A stretch of 64,000 bases of DNA. Source: Streptomyces phaeofaciens. GTDB lineage: Bacteria > Actinomycetota > Actinomycetes > Streptomycetales > Streptomycetaceae. The translations under genes were made by a program, and so were the position numbers. Each line of letters begins with the position of its first letter. Position 1 is the first letter of the stretch. This document shows, piece after piece, positions 8,853 through 17,796 of the stretch. Location: contig NZ_BMSA01000023.1 in NCBI RefSeq assembly GCF_014648915.1, positions 121,242 through 185,241 of the forward strand, written 5' to 3'. Under the pieces are notes generated by a model. The model made no database searches. It saw only the letters and a program-made list of their open reading frames with translations, and was not told the DNA's origin.

Positions 8853-10379
8853 TCACGCCGTGCCGTCGGGCCCCGGCCGCCTGTGCACCTCGGCCTCCGT
8901 CGTCTCCTCGTGGCGTCCGAGACGGCTGTGGGAGCGGCCGTAGAGGAAGTACACGACGAAGCCGACGACCATCCAGCCGGCGAACCGGAGCCAGGTCTCG
9001 GCCGGCAGGTTGATCATCAGCCAGAGCGAGGCCAGCACGGACACGATCGGCAGGAACGGCACCCACGGGGTGCGGAAGGACCGGGGCAGGTCGGGGCGGG
9101 TCCTGCGCAGGACGATCACGCCGATGGCGACGACCACGAAGGCGAACAGGGTGCCGATGTTGACCAGCTCGGCGAGTTCGCTCAGCGGGGTGAAGCCGGC
9201 CAGGATCGCGATCAGCCCGCCGAGCAGGATGGTCGGCCGGTGCGGGGTCTTGAACCGCGGGTGGACCTGGGAGAAGAAGCGCGGCAGAAGTCCGTCGCGG
9301 CTCATCGCGAAGAACACCCGGGTCTGCCCGAGGAGCAGGATCATGCAGACGGTGGTGAGGCCGACGGCGGCGCCGAAGCTGATGAAGCCCGCGAACCAGG
9401 GGTGCCCGGTGGCCTTGAAGGCGTCGGCGAGCGGCGCGGTGATGGACAGCTTGCTGTAGTGCTGCATACCGGTGACCACGATCGACACCGCGACGTAGAG
9501 GGTGGTGCAGATGAGCAGCGAGCCGAGGATGCCGCGGGGCATGTCGCGCTGCGGGTTCTTGGTCTCCTCGGCCGCGGTGGCGACGACGTCGAAGCCGATG
9601 AAGGCGAAGAAGACGACGGAGGCGGCGGTGAAGATGCCCATCACGCCGAAGTTCGACGGTGCCCAGCCGAACATCAGCTGGATGAGCGGCGCCTGGAGGC
9701 TCCCGCCCGCGTCCACGGTCTGCGCCTTCGGGATGAACGGGTCGTAGTTGTCGCCGTGGATGAAGAAGGAGCCCGCGATGATCACGGTCAGTACGACGAC
9801 GAGCTTGATGGCGACCACGATCGCGGTGACGCGTGCGGACAGCTTGGTGCCGATGACCAGGATGGCGGTGAGCACCAGCACGAGCGCCGCGGCGAGGATG
9901 TCGAAGCCGAAGCCGTCGGCCCCGTCTCTGCTGCCGAGCGCGTCCGGCAGATGCCAGCCCGCGTTGTCCATCAGCGAGGCGACGTAGCCGGACCAGCCGA
10001 CGGCCACCACCGCCGTACCGAGGGCGAACTCCAGGACCAGGTCCCAGCCGATGATCCAGGCGGGCAGTTCCCCGAGCGAGGCGTAGGAGAAGGTGTAGGC
10101 CGATCCCGCGACGGGGACCGTGGAGGCGAACTCGGCATAACAGAGCGCCGCCAGCGCGCAGACGACGCCTGCGGCGACGAAGGCCAGGGCGACGGCGGGG
10201 CCGGCGTTGTTCCTGGCCACCGTGCCGGTCAGGACGAAGATGCCGGTGCCGATGATGACACCGACGCCGAAGACCGTCAGATCCAGCGCGGACAGGGATT
10301 TCTTGAGCGCGTGCTCGGGCTCCTCGGTATCGAGGATGGACTGCTCGACGTTCTTCGTCCGGAAGAGGGTGCTGCTCAT
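8853..10379 (-). CDS. APC-family amino-acid permease (cationic amino acid transporter type)
   Basis: A 508-residue integral membrane protein with about 12 hydrophobic segments. Segment 1 contains the substrate-binding motif FGVGVIIGTGIFVLTG, followed by AGPAVALAFV and GSAYTFSYASLGE, all typical of the APC/CAT family. The first 25 residues and the Arg-rich C-terminus are cytoplasmic. The ATG at 10379 is preceded by GGGAGGAA. An upstream ATG at 10415 would place that RBS inside the gene. Cationic or broad amino-acid uptake is a family inference. Confidence 0.88.
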   Translation of the reverse strand: MSSTLFRTKNVEQSILDTEEPEHALKKSLSALDLTVFGVGVIIGTGIFVLTGTVARNNAGPAVALAFVAAGVVCALAALCYAEFASTVPVAGSAYTFSYASLGELPAWIIGWDLVLEFALGTAVVAVGWSGYVASLMDNAGWHLPDALGSRDGADGFGFDILAAALVLVLTAILVIGTKLSARVTAIVVAIKLVVVLTVIIAGSFFIHGDNYDPFIPKAQTVDAGGSLQAPLIQLMFGWAPSNFGVMGIFTAASVVFFAFIGFDVVATAAEETKNPQRDMPRGILGSLLICTTLYVAVSIVVTGMQHYSKLSITAPLADAFKATGHPWFAGFISFGAAVGLTTVCMILLLGQTRVFFAMSRDGLLPRFFSQVHPRFKTPHRPTILLGGLIAILAGFTPLSELAELVNIGTLFAFVVVAIGVIVLRRTRPDLPRSFRTPWVPFLPIVSVLASLWLMINLPAETWLRFAGWMVVGFVVYFLYGRSHSRLGRHEETTEAEVHRRPGPDGTA

Positions 10380-10466
10380 GTGCGCGTTCCTCCCACGCTG
10401 TGTCGTCCCAGACATGATCGAGAGGGGGCGTAGTCCGTATGCCCCGGCATGGGCGCGTTAACGCGA

Positions 10467-10510
10467 ATGGGCCGGTTTCACCACCCTTCGCGGTGGTGAA
10501 ATCGGCCCAT
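10467..10510 (-). terminator. Terminator downstream of dxs
   Basis: ATGGGCCGGTTTCACCACC pairs over 19 bp with GGTGGTGAAATCGGCCCAT (one G-T wobble) around a 6-nt loop containing TTCG. It lies 20 bp past the dxs stop and isolates dxs from the permease gene. Confidence 0.85.
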
Positions 10511-10529
10511 CCGGGCGTGTCGGGTGGCG

Positions 10530-12455
10530 TCAGTCGCGGGCGGGCTGCACCGAGTCGACCGCGGCCGCGGTGCCGTACTTCCCGTCCAGCTTCGCGACCA
10601 GGCCGGTGACCTGGCGGGCGATGTCGGGGGCGGTCAGGCCGATCTCGGCCATGACCTCGGCGCGGGAGGCGTGGTCGAGGAAGCGCGGCGGGATGCCGAA
10701 GTCGCGCAGCGGGACGTCGACGCCCGCGTCCCGCAGGGCCTGCGCGATCGCGGAGCCGACGCCGCCGACGCGGCTGTTGTCCTCGACGGTGACGACGACG
10801 CGGTGGCGCTCGGCGAGCGGGGCCATGGCCTCGTCGACGGGTTTGACCCAGCGCGGGTCGACGACGGTGGTGGTGATGCCCTGCTTCTCCAGCAGAGCGG
10901 CGATCTCCAGGCACATCGGTGCCAGGGCGCCCACGGAGACCAGCAGCACGTCCGGGGTGTCCGTCCCGGGCTGGCGCAGGACGTCCATGCCGCCGACGCG
11001 GCCCACGGCAGGTACGGCGGGGCCCACGGCGCCCTTGGAGAAGCGCACCACGGTCGGCGCGTCGTCGACGGCGACGGCCTCGCGCAGCTGGGCGCGGACC
11101 TGGTCGGCGTCGCGCGGGGCGGCGAGCCGCAGGCCGGGGACGACCTGGAGGATCGACATGTCCCACATGCCGTTGTGGGAGGCACCGTCGGTGCCCGTGA
11201 CACCGGCCCGGTCCAGGACGAACGTCACCCCGCACTTGTGCAGGGCCACGTCCATGAGGACCTGGTCGAAGGCGCGGTTGAGGAAGGTCGCGTACACGGC
11301 GAAGACGGGGTGGACGCCGCCGGTCGCGAGCCCGGCGGCCGAGACGGCGGCGTGCTGCTCGGCGATGCCGACGTCGTAGACCCGCTCGGGGAAGGCCTTG
11401 GCGAACCTGTCCAGGCCGACCGGCTGGAGCATCGCGGCGGTGATCGCGACGATGTCCTCGCGCTCCTTGCCGAGCTTCACCATCTCCTCGCCGAAGACCG
11501 AGGTCCAGTCGGCGCCGGAGCTGGCGATCGGCAGGCCCGTGTCGGGGTGGATCCTGCCGACGGCGTGGAAGCGGTCCGCCTCGTCCTGGAGGGCGGGCTG
11601 GTAGCCGCGGCCCTTCTCGGTGAGGCAGTGCACGATCACCGGGCCGCCGAAGCGCTTGGCGCGGGCCAGCGCGGACTCCAGGGCCTCGATGTCGTGGCCG
11701 TCGATCGGGCCGACGTACTTCAGGCCGAGGTCCTCGAACATGCCCTGCGGGGCGATGAAGTCCTTCAGGCCCTTCTTGGCGCCGTGCAGGGTGTCGAAGA
11801 GCGGCTTGCCGACGACCGGGGTCCGCTCCAGGACCTCCTTGGTGCGGGCCAGGAACCGCTCGTACCCCTCGGTGGTGCGCAGGGTCGCCAGATGGTTGGC
11901 GAGGCCGCCGATGGTCGGCGCGTAGGAGCGCTCGTTGTCGTTGACGACGATGACCAGGGGGCGGTCCTTGGCGTCGGCGATGTTGTTGAGCGCCTCCCAG
12001 GCCATGCCGCCGGTGAGCGCGCCGTCGCCGATGACGGCCACGACGTGGGCGTCACGGTCGAGGACCTCGTTGGCCTTGGCGATGCCGTCGGCCCAGCCGA
12101 GCACCGTGGAGGCGTGGCTGTTCTCGATGACGTCGTGCTCGGACTCGGCCTGCGAGGGGTAGCCGGACAGGCCGCCCTTCATCTTCAGCCGGGAGAAGTC
12201 CTGCCTGCCGGTGAGCAGCTTGTGGACGTAGGACTGGTGGCCCGTGTCCCACAGGACCTTGTCCTTCGGGGACTCGAAGACCCGGTGCAGGGCGATGGTG
12301 AGCTCGACCACACCGAGGTTGGGGCCGAGGTGGCCTCCGGTCTTGGACACGGCGTCGACGAGGAAGGTCCGGATCTCCTCTGCCAGCTGGTCCAGCTCCT
12401 CCAGGCTGAGCCGGTCCAGATCGCGCGGTCCCCTGATGCGGGTCAGCAGCGGCAC
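10530..12455 (-). CDS. dxs: 1-deoxy-D-xylulose-5-phosphate synthase
   Basis: A 641-residue thiamine-diphosphate enzyme that condenses pyruvate and glyceraldehyde 3-phosphate in the first step of the MEP isoprenoid pathway. Visible are GGHLGPNLGVVELTIALH, the ThDP motif VIGDGALTGGMAWEALNNI (about residues 150-168), the DRAGVTG segment and the C-terminal transketolase-like domain. The GTG start has AAGGAGG 6 nt upstream. It is a single-gene unit with its own terminator. S. coelicolor is remembered to carry two dxs copies, so this may not be the only one. Confidence 0.95.
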   Translation of the reverse strand: MPLLTRIRGPRDLDRLSLEELDQLAEEIRTFLVDAVSKTGGHLGPNLGVVELTIALHRVFESPKDKVLWDTGHQSYVHKLLTGRQDFSRLKMKGGLSGYPSQAESEHDVIENSHASTVLGWADGIAKANEVLDRDAHVVAVIGDGALTGGMAWEALNNIADAKDRPLVIVVNDNERSYAPTIGGLANHLATLRTTEGYERFLARTKEVLERTPVVGKPLFDTLHGAKKGLKDFIAPQGMFEDLGLKYVGPIDGHDIEALESALARAKRFGGPVIVHCLTEKGRGYQPALQDEADRFHAVGRIHPDTGLPIASSGADWTSVFGEEMVKLGKEREDIVAITAAMLQPVGLDRFAKAFPERVYDVGIAEQHAAVSAAGLATGGVHPVFAVYATFLNRAFDQVLMDVALHKCGVTFVLDRAGVTGTDGASHNGMWDMSILQVVPGLRLAAPRDADQVRAQLREAVAVDDAPTVVRFSKGAVGPAVPAVGRVGGMDVLRQPGTDTPDVLLVSVGALAPMCLEIAALLEKQGITTTVVDPRWVKPVDEAMAPLAERHRVVVTVEDNSRVGGVGSAIAQALRDAGVDVPLRDFGIPPRFLDHASRAEVMAEIGLTAPDIARQVTGLVAKLDGKYGTAAAVDSVQPARD

Positions 12456-12598
12456 CCGTGCCTCCTTGCAGTTGAGCTGATCGAGCTGTTGCCGGGCTTG
12501 TCGAGTCTAATGTTCCGTCCCGGCGGTCGGACTCCGGGCCATGCGTCATAGGTCACGCGAACGGCCGTACCCATGATCGGCCCCTCCTATGACACGGC

Positions 12599-12630
12599 TG
12601 TGCCCGGCACTGAGGACAGTGCCGGGCACA
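12599..12630 (-). terminator. Terminator downstream of xylH
   Basis: TGTGCCCGGCACT and AGTGCCGGGCACA form a perfect 13-bp stem with a 6-nt loop, 20 bp past the permease stop. Confidence 0.85.
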
Positions 12631-12649
12631 GTGACGTTCCTGCGAACCG

Positions 12650-14005
12650 TCAGCCGCGGCCGGCGGCCTTCTGGCTCTTGCGGGACACCGAGTCGATGAC
12701 GACCGCGCCGAGCAGAACACCACCGGTGATCATGTACTGGATCGAGGTGTTCATGTTCAGCAGGTCCAGACCGGTCTGGATCGACTGGATGACCAGCATG
12801 CCCAGGAGGGCGGACCAGACGGTACCGCGGCCACCGAAGAGGCTGGTGCCACCGATGACGGCCGCCGCGATGGCGAGCATCAGGGTGTTGCCGCCACCGG
12901 CGCTGAGCGTGGCGCTCGCGGTCTGGCCGGCGAAGAACATACCGCCGACCGCCGCGAAGCCGCCGGAGATGGCGAACACGGTGATGCGGATCATCGGCAC
13001 GTTGATACCGGCACGGCGCGCGGCCTCGATGCCGCCACCGACCGCGAAGACCTTGCGGCCGTACGTCGTACGACGCAGCACGAAGTCCACGATCACCAGC
13101 GCCGCGAGGAAGATCACCAGCGCGTTGGAGACACCGGAGGCGTTGTTCAGCACCGCCGCGGCGACGAAGGACGCGACCGCGAGGGCACCGACGCGCAGCA
13201 GGATCTCGCTGGTGGGCCGGAACGGCACACCGGCGGCCCGGCGGCGACGCTGCTCACCGAAGTTGCCGATGAGGGTCAGGACCACGCCGAGACCGGCCAG
13301 CAGGTAGGCGCCGATGATCGCCTGGTCCATGAAGAAGCTGCCCTGGCCGAGCAGGTGGATCGGACCCGACTCGGACGGGATGTTGATCGTGCCGCTGTCG
13401 CCCAGCAGCCACAGCATCAGGCCGTTCCAGCCGAGGAAGCCGGCCAGCGTGACGACGAACGCCGGCACACCGATCCGGGCGAAGAACCAGCCCTGCATCG
13501 CGCCGATGGCGATACCGGTGAGGACCGCCAGGACCAGCGACAGCCAGGGGTCCATGCCGTTGTTCACCGCGAACACGGCGAACAGCGTCGACGACAGACC
13601 GCTGACGGAACCGACCGACAGGTCGATCTCGCCGAGCAGCAGGACGAACACCAGGCCGATGGCCAGCATGCCGGTGGCCGACATGTAGTAGCTGATGTTC
13701 GAGAGGTTGTCGGCGCTCAGGAAGCGGTCGTTCTGCAGCTGGAAGATCGTCCAGATGACGATCAGGCCGACGAACACCGGCAGCGAGCCCAGCTCGCCGC
13801 CCTTCACCTTGCGCTTGAACTCGGTGACGTAGCCCTTGAAGCCCTCTTCGCGGACCAGCAGACGCGGGTCGACGACGGTGACCGGCGCGGCCGTGGGGTC
13901 GTCGGCGGGTGCGACGGTCTCCTGCTCCTCGATCACGCCTTCGGCCTTGTCGACCTTCGCGGTCTCCGAGGAGTCGCTCTTCACGGTCTTCGACGTGTCG
14001 CTCAC
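12650..14005 (-). CDS. xylH: Xylose-type sugar ABC transporter permease
   Basis: A 451-residue permease of the BPD_transp_2 family (CUT2 class). A long hydrophilic N-terminus of about 70 residues precedes roughly 10-12 membrane segments. Family blocks include LLLGEIDLSVGSVSG and GGTSLFGGRGTVWSALLG. The GTG start at 14005 overlaps the xylG stop (GTGA), with GGAGG upstream. The order SBP-ATPase-permease next to a ROK regulator matches the xylFGH/rok7B7 locus of S. coelicolor, so D-xylose is the likely substrate. Specificity is inferred from synteny. Confidence 0.88.
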   Translation of the reverse strand: MSDTSKTVKSDSSETAKVDKAEGVIEEQETVAPADDPTAAPVTVVDPRLLVREEGFKGYVTEFKRKVKGGELGSLPVFVGLIVIWTIFQLQNDRFLSADNLSNISYYMSATGMLAIGLVFVLLLGEIDLSVGSVSGLSSTLFAVFAVNNGMDPWLSLVLAVLTGIAIGAMQGWFFARIGVPAFVVTLAGFLGWNGLMLWLLGDSGTINIPSESGPIHLLGQGSFFMDQAIIGAYLLAGLGVVLTLIGNFGEQRRRRAAGVPFRPTSEILLRVGALAVASFVAAAVLNNASGVSNALVIFLAALVIVDFVLRRTTYGRKVFAVGGGIEAARRAGINVPMIRITVFAISGGFAAVGGMFFAGQTASATLSAGGGNTLMLAIAAAVIGGTSLFGGRGTVWSALLGMLVIQSIQTGLDLLNMNTSIQYMITGGVLLGAVVIDSVSRKSQKAAGRG

Positions 14006-14784
14006 TTTGCCGCCTCCGCGGTGCGACGCCCCGCACGACGGGTCACGGCGTTGTCCGTGGCACCCGTGATCGCGGCGATGATCTCTTCGTGGCTGGTGTC
14101 CTTCACCGGGAAGGAGCCGTTGTTCTTGCCCAGACGCAGGACGGCGACGGTGTCCGCGACCGCCTTGACGTCGGCCATGTTGTGGCTGATGAGGATGACG
14201 CCGAGGTCACGCTCGCGCAGCCGCTCGACCAGGTCGAGGACCTGCGCGGTCTGCTCCACGCCGAGAGCCGCGGTGGGCTCGTCGAGGATGACGACCTTCG
14301 GGTCGCCGATCAGGGCGCGGGCGATGGCCACGACCTGGCGCTGACCGCCGGAGAGGCTCGCGATCGGGATGCGCACGCTCGGGATGCGGATCGAGAGCGT
14401 GGAGAGCAGCTCGCGGGCGTTCTTCTCCATCGTCACCTCGTCGATGACGCCGCGGTGGAGCAGCTCACGACCGAGGTAGAGGTTGCCGACCACGTCGAGG
14501 TTGTCGCAGAGCGCGAGGTCCTGATAGACGGTGGCGACGCCGAGTCCCTGCGCGTCGTGCGGCTTGGTGATGCTGACGGGCTTGCCCTCCCACTCGATGA
14601 CTCCCTCATCGATGGGGTGGACACCCGCGATCGTCTTGACCAGGGTCGACTTCCCTGCGCCGTTGTCGCCCACCAGGGCGACGACTTCTCCGGCGTGAAC
14701 CTCCAGCTCTACGTCGGTGAGTGCCTGCACTGCACCGAACCGCTTGGAGACTCCGCGCAACGCCAGCACGGGCGTAGCGGACAC
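14002..14784 (-). CDS. xylG: Xylose-type sugar ABC transporter ATP-binding protein
   Basis: A 260-residue single-cassette ATPase. Walker A is GDNGAGKST (39-47), the Q-loop is near 88, the signature is LSGGQ (144-148), Walker B is VVILDEP (164-170) and the switch His is in ISHNM. E. coli XylG/RbsA have two fused cassettes, so this half-size version probably dimerises. The GTG at 14784 was chosen because GAAGGAG then lies 9 nt away, whereas the ATG at 14793 abuts that RBS. It overlaps xylH by 4 bp. Confidence 0.88.
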   Translation of the reverse strand: MSATPVLALRGVSKRFGAVQALTDVELEVHAGEVVALVGDNGAGKSTLVKTIAGVHPIDEGVIEWEGKPVSITKPHDAQGLGVATVYQDLALCDNLDVVGNLYLGRELLHRGVIDEVTMEKNARELLSTLSIRIPSVRIPIASLSGGQRQVVAIARALIGDPKVVILDEPTAALGVEQTAQVLDLVERLRERDLGVILISHNMADVKAVADTVAVLRLGKNNGSFPVKDTSHEEIIAAITGATDNAVTRRAGRRTAEAAK

Positions 14785-14936
14785 GTGAACCATCTCCTTC
14801 GCCGCCTGACCGGCGGGGATGCCGCGCTTGGGGTGGGGCGCGGAGGGGCATGCGGGACCGGGCGCTGCGCCGCGGTGCCGCACGAGGTTTACAAGATGAA
14901 CATGCGCGAATCCACTGCGCTTGGCAACGGGTTCCG

Positions 14937-14985
14937 TCCGACGCCCGCCCCGGCAGCGGGGTGTGAAGGTGGGGCGGGCGTCGGA
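14937..14985 (-). terminator. Intercistronic hairpin between xylF and xylG (proximal to xylG)
   Basis: TCCGACGCCCGCCCC pairs perfectly over 15 bp with GGGGCGGGCGTCGGA around a 19-nt loop. With the second hairpin at 15014-15041 it would partly stop transcription after xylF, giving more binding protein than ATPase and permease. Confidence 0.75.
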
Positions 14986-15013
14986 GGGGTCTCGCGGACC
15001 GCTGGGCGGTCGG

Positions 15014-15041
15014 GGCCCGAGTCCCTCAGGGGACCCGGGCC
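15014..15041 (-). terminator. Intercistronic hairpin just after xylF
   Basis: GGCCCGAGTCCC faces GGGACCCGGGCC with a 4-nt loop and a single A-C mismatch. It lies 25 bp past the xylF stop, as expected for an attenuating terminator or a 3'-end mRNA stabiliser. Confidence 0.7.
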
Positions 15042-15065
15042 GGGCTGCGCCGGGGCGCGTGACCG

Positions 15066-16166
15066 CTACTGGAGGCCGGCGGCCTTGCAGGCGGCGGCGT
15101 ACTCGGCGGTGCAGATCTCGGCGACCGTGTACAGCTTGTCCTTGACGACCGTGTCGTTGATGTTGGCCTTGGTGACCGACACGGGGGTCAGCAGCTGCGA
15201 GGGCACCTTGTCGCCGGAGCCGCTGGTCAGCTCGGTGGTGGCCAGGGACTTGATGTCCTTGCCCTCGAGCAGGTTGACCGCGAGCTGGGCGGCGGCGTCG
15301 GCCTCGGGCTTGAAGGCCTTGTAGACCGTCGAGGACTGCGTGCCGGCGATGATGCGCTGGATGCCCGCGAGCTCGGCGTCCTGGCCCGTCAGCGGGATGC
15401 CGCTGATCTTCGCGCCCTTGAGGGTGTTGGCGATGCCACCGGCCATGCCGTCGTTGGCGGAGTAGACGCCGGCGATGTTCTTCGCGCCCAGCTGGGTGAT
15501 GGCCGCGGACATCTTCTGAGCGGCGACCGTGTCCTTCCAGAGGCCGGACTGCTCGTAGGCGATGTCGACCTTGCCGTCGAGCGCCTTGTGGGCGCCTTCC
15601 TTGAACTGGCCGGCGTTCGGGTCGGCGTCGTCACCGTTGATCATGACGACCTTGGACTTGGTGGTCGCCTTGGAGCCGAGGGCGTCGAGCAGGGCCTGGC
15701 CCTGGAGCTCGCCGACCTTGACGTTGTCGAAGGAGACGTAGGCCGAGACCGGGCCCTGGGCGAGGCGGTCGTACGCGACGACCTTGACGCCCTTGTCCAC
15801 CGCGGACTGGATGGAGGACTTGATCGCGGCCGAGTCCTGGGCCGAGACGACGATGACCTTGACGCCCTTGGTCACCATGCTGCTCATCTGCTGAGCCTGC
15901 TTGGCCGGGTCGGCCGCGGCGTTCGCGTACTGCACGTCGCAGTCGGCGCAGAGTTCCTTGACCTTGGCCTCGAAGAGCGGCCGGTCGAACTTCTCGTAGC
16001 GCGTGGTGACGCTGTCGGGGAGCAGCAGGCCGATGGACTTGTTGTCCGAGCCGCTGCTGCTGCCGGAGTCACTCTTGTCGTCGCCGGCCTTGCCGCACGC
16101 GGCAATCGAGAGCGCCATGGACACGGCGGTGGCGCCGATAACGACTCTGCGCATCGTTGCGTTCAT
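15066..16166 (-). CDS. xylF: Xylose-type sugar ABC transporter substrate-binding lipoprotein
   Basis: A 366-residue protein. The signal peptide ends in the lipobox SIAACGKA, followed by a Gly/Ser/Asp linker and a type I periplasmic-binding-protein fold of the ribose/xylose class (Peripla_BP_4). Blocks such as SAQDSAAIKSSIQSAVDKGVKVVAYDR and GVYSANDGMAGGIANTLKGA are characteristic. It should capture xylose outside the membrane and hand it to XylGH. The ATG at 16166 has AGGGAGG about 10 nt upstream. It is followed by two hairpins, then xylG-xylH. Confidence 0.88.
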   Translation of the reverse strand: MNATMRRVVIGATAVSMALSIAACGKAGDDKSDSGSSSGSDNKSIGLLLPDSVTTRYEKFDRPLFEAKVKELCADCDVQYANAAADPAKQAQQMSSMVTKGVKVIVVSAQDSAAIKSSIQSAVDKGVKVVAYDRLAQGPVSAYVSFDNVKVGELQGQALLDALGSKATTKSKVVMINGDDADPNAGQFKEGAHKALDGKVDIAYEQSGLWKDTVAAQKMSAAITQLGAKNIAGVYSANDGMAGGIANTLKGAKISGIPLTGQDAELAGIQRIIAGTQSSTVYKAFKPEADAAAQLAVNLLEGKDIKSLATTELTSGSGDKVPSQLLTPVSVTKANINDTVVKDKLYTVAEICTAEYAAACKAAGLQ

Positions 16167-16248
16167 TTGGGGTGTGCCTCCCTGACAGGGCCGCAACGCT
16201 GCGGCCGAGGTGGCTCGAAGTCAACTCGGCCACACATGCGACGTCAAG

Positions 16249-16260
16249 AAGTAAATACTT
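16249..16260. promoter_or_regulatory. AT-rich inverted repeat in the xylF promoter
   Basis: AAGTAAATACTT has 5-bp perfect arms around AA and stands out in GC-rich surroundings. It lies 83 bp before xylF and 30 bp after the end of the ROK regulator gene. A TTGACG hexamer lies just downstream in the xylF direction. It is a plausible ROK7B7 operator; binding is inference. Confidence 0.45.
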
Positions 16261-16289
16261 AACGAGATGGCAACGGCGTCATTCGTTCT

Positions 16290-17489
16290 CTAAGTGAAGA
16301 CAGGGGTAGCCGCGGACAGGGTGCCGTCCAAAAGGGTCGAATCGCCCATCTCGCTGAGCGCGAGAGCAAGCGCTCCGAGCACCTCCGCACGACCTCCAAG
16401 TGCCCCCGGGAGAACGGAGAGTTGACGCGCCGCACTGGGGATCGCATAGCGGCCGACGGACTCCCTGATGGGACCGAGCACCAGCTCACCGGCCTCGGCG
16501 AGATCACCGCCCAGGACTACTCTGCTCGGGTTCAGCAGGTTGCAGAGATTGGCGACTCCACTGCCGATGTGGCGGCCGACGTCGGCGATCACGCGACGAC
16601 AGCCCGGGTCTCCGTCCCTGGCCAGCCGCACGACGCCTTCCATCGTCAGATCCGTACCGTGACTGGACTGGAGGAGCGGCAGCACATAGCGGGCGGCCGC
16701 GAAGGTCTCCAGGCAGCCCCGGTTTCCGCAGCGGCAGACGGGGCCGGATTCATCGAGTGTAATATGCCCGATTTCTCCCGCCGTCCCGCCGGGCCCCCGG
16801 TAGATCTTCCCCTCGATCACCAGACCGGCGCCGACACCGCTCGCGACCTTGATGTAAGCAAGATCACGTACACCCCGGCCGCTGCCCCAGACCATCTCGC
16901 CGAGGGCGCCGAGGTTGGCGTCGTTGTCCACGTGCACGGGCACTCCCAGGCGCCCTCTCAGCTCCTCGGCGGGTCTGGTGCCGATCCAGCCGGGCAGGAT
17001 CGCCGACGACCCGAGCGTGCCGGACTCCAGGTCGATCGGTCCGGGCACGCCGAGACCGACCCCGGCGACCTTCGTCCGGTCCACGCCCGTGGCCTCGATC
17101 AAACGCGTGACCAGCTGCTCGGCCCGGTCGAAGCCCTGGGCCGCGGAGGCGTCCACGTCCAGCGGCTCGGACTCCTCGGCGAGCACCTGGTGGGCCAGGT
17201 TGCCCACGGCGACCCGTAGATGCGTATGGCCGAAGTCGACGCCGATGACGATGCCGGCGTCCCCGCTGAGCGATACGCTGCGGGCCCGGCGTCCACCGGC
17301 GGACGTGGGCGTGACCTCGACGGTCCCGCCGTCCTTGAGCTCCCGGACGATGTTGGAGACGGTCGCCGCCGACAGACCGGTCGTCCGGGCGATCTCCGCT
17401 TGCGTGAGGGACCCGGCCAGACGCACGGCCCGTACGACCCGCTCGAGGTTGGCTCGGTGCAGCGATGACTGCGACCCCGGAGTCTCCAC
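16290..17489 (-). CDS. rok7B7: ROK-family transcriptional regulator (Rok7B7-like)
   Basis: A 399-residue protein. An N-terminal winged helix (LTQAEIARTTGLSAATVSNIVREL, about 29-52) precedes a ROK domain with VIGVDFGHTHLRVAVGN, GEIGHITL and the zinc motif CRCGNRGCLE. The GTG at 17489 was chosen because AGGAGG lies 5 nt upstream; the TTG at 17540 has no RBS. In S. coelicolor the syntenic Rok7B7 controls the adjacent xylFGH and influences carbon repression and antibiotic production. Here it sits directly upstream of xylF on the same strand. The gene symbol rests on synteny and architecture. Confidence 0.85.
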   Translation of the reverse strand: METPGSQSSLHRANLERVVRAVRLAGSLTQAEIARTTGLSAATVSNIVRELKDGGTVEVTPTSAGGRRARSVSLSGDAGIVIGVDFGHTHLRVAVGNLAHQVLAEESEPLDVDASAAQGFDRAEQLVTRLIEATGVDRTKVAGVGLGVPGPIDLESGTLGSSAILPGWIGTRPAEELRGRLGVPVHVDNDANLGALGEMVWGSGRGVRDLAYIKVASGVGAGLVIEGKIYRGPGGTAGEIGHITLDESGPVCRCGNRGCLETFAAARYVLPLLQSSHGTDLTMEGVVRLARDGDPGCRRVIADVGRHIGSGVANLCNLLNPSRVVLGGDLAEAGELVLGPIRESVGRYAIPSAARQLSVLPGALGGRAEVLGALALALSEMGDSTLLDGTLSAATPVFT

Positions 17490-17796
17490 GACGACCTCCT
17501 GCGCGCGGGACCGCTTCGATGAGGCCCCGTCTATGTCCAACTAGTGAACTCTAAGCTGAGCTGTTCGGGTTGCCTCCCGTCAAGAGGTTGAACAGTATCC
17601 GCACGGTCGAACAAGATCGTCCATGGTGACGCTCCGTATCGTCGCGGGGTGTGCGGGGGTGGCTGCGGGGTGTTGCGGGAAGCCCTTTCTGCGGCGCGGG
17701 GACCGGGGTTCGAAATCGGGCGGCGGTCATGAAAAGCGGCGTACGCGGACACCCCGCACGGCGGAGGTCCGTGTACGCCGCATGAAGGCGCGCGGT
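17490..17796. other. Intergenic region between the rok and ngcG genes
   Basis: It holds the rok7B7 promoter region next to the start codon and, at 17736-17781, a terminator for the transporter operon to its right. No gene is visible. Confidence 0.6.
17736..17781 (-). terminator. Terminator of the ngcEFG-like operon
   Basis: GCGGCGTACGCGGAC pairs with GTCCGTGTACGCCGC over 15 positions with one G-T wobble. It lies 16 bp past the last permease gene. Confidence 0.8.

Noticed and set aside
17489..17540. TTG start for the ROK regulator at 17540
   Set aside because: There is no RBS before it, whereas GTG 17489 has AGGAGG at ideal spacing.
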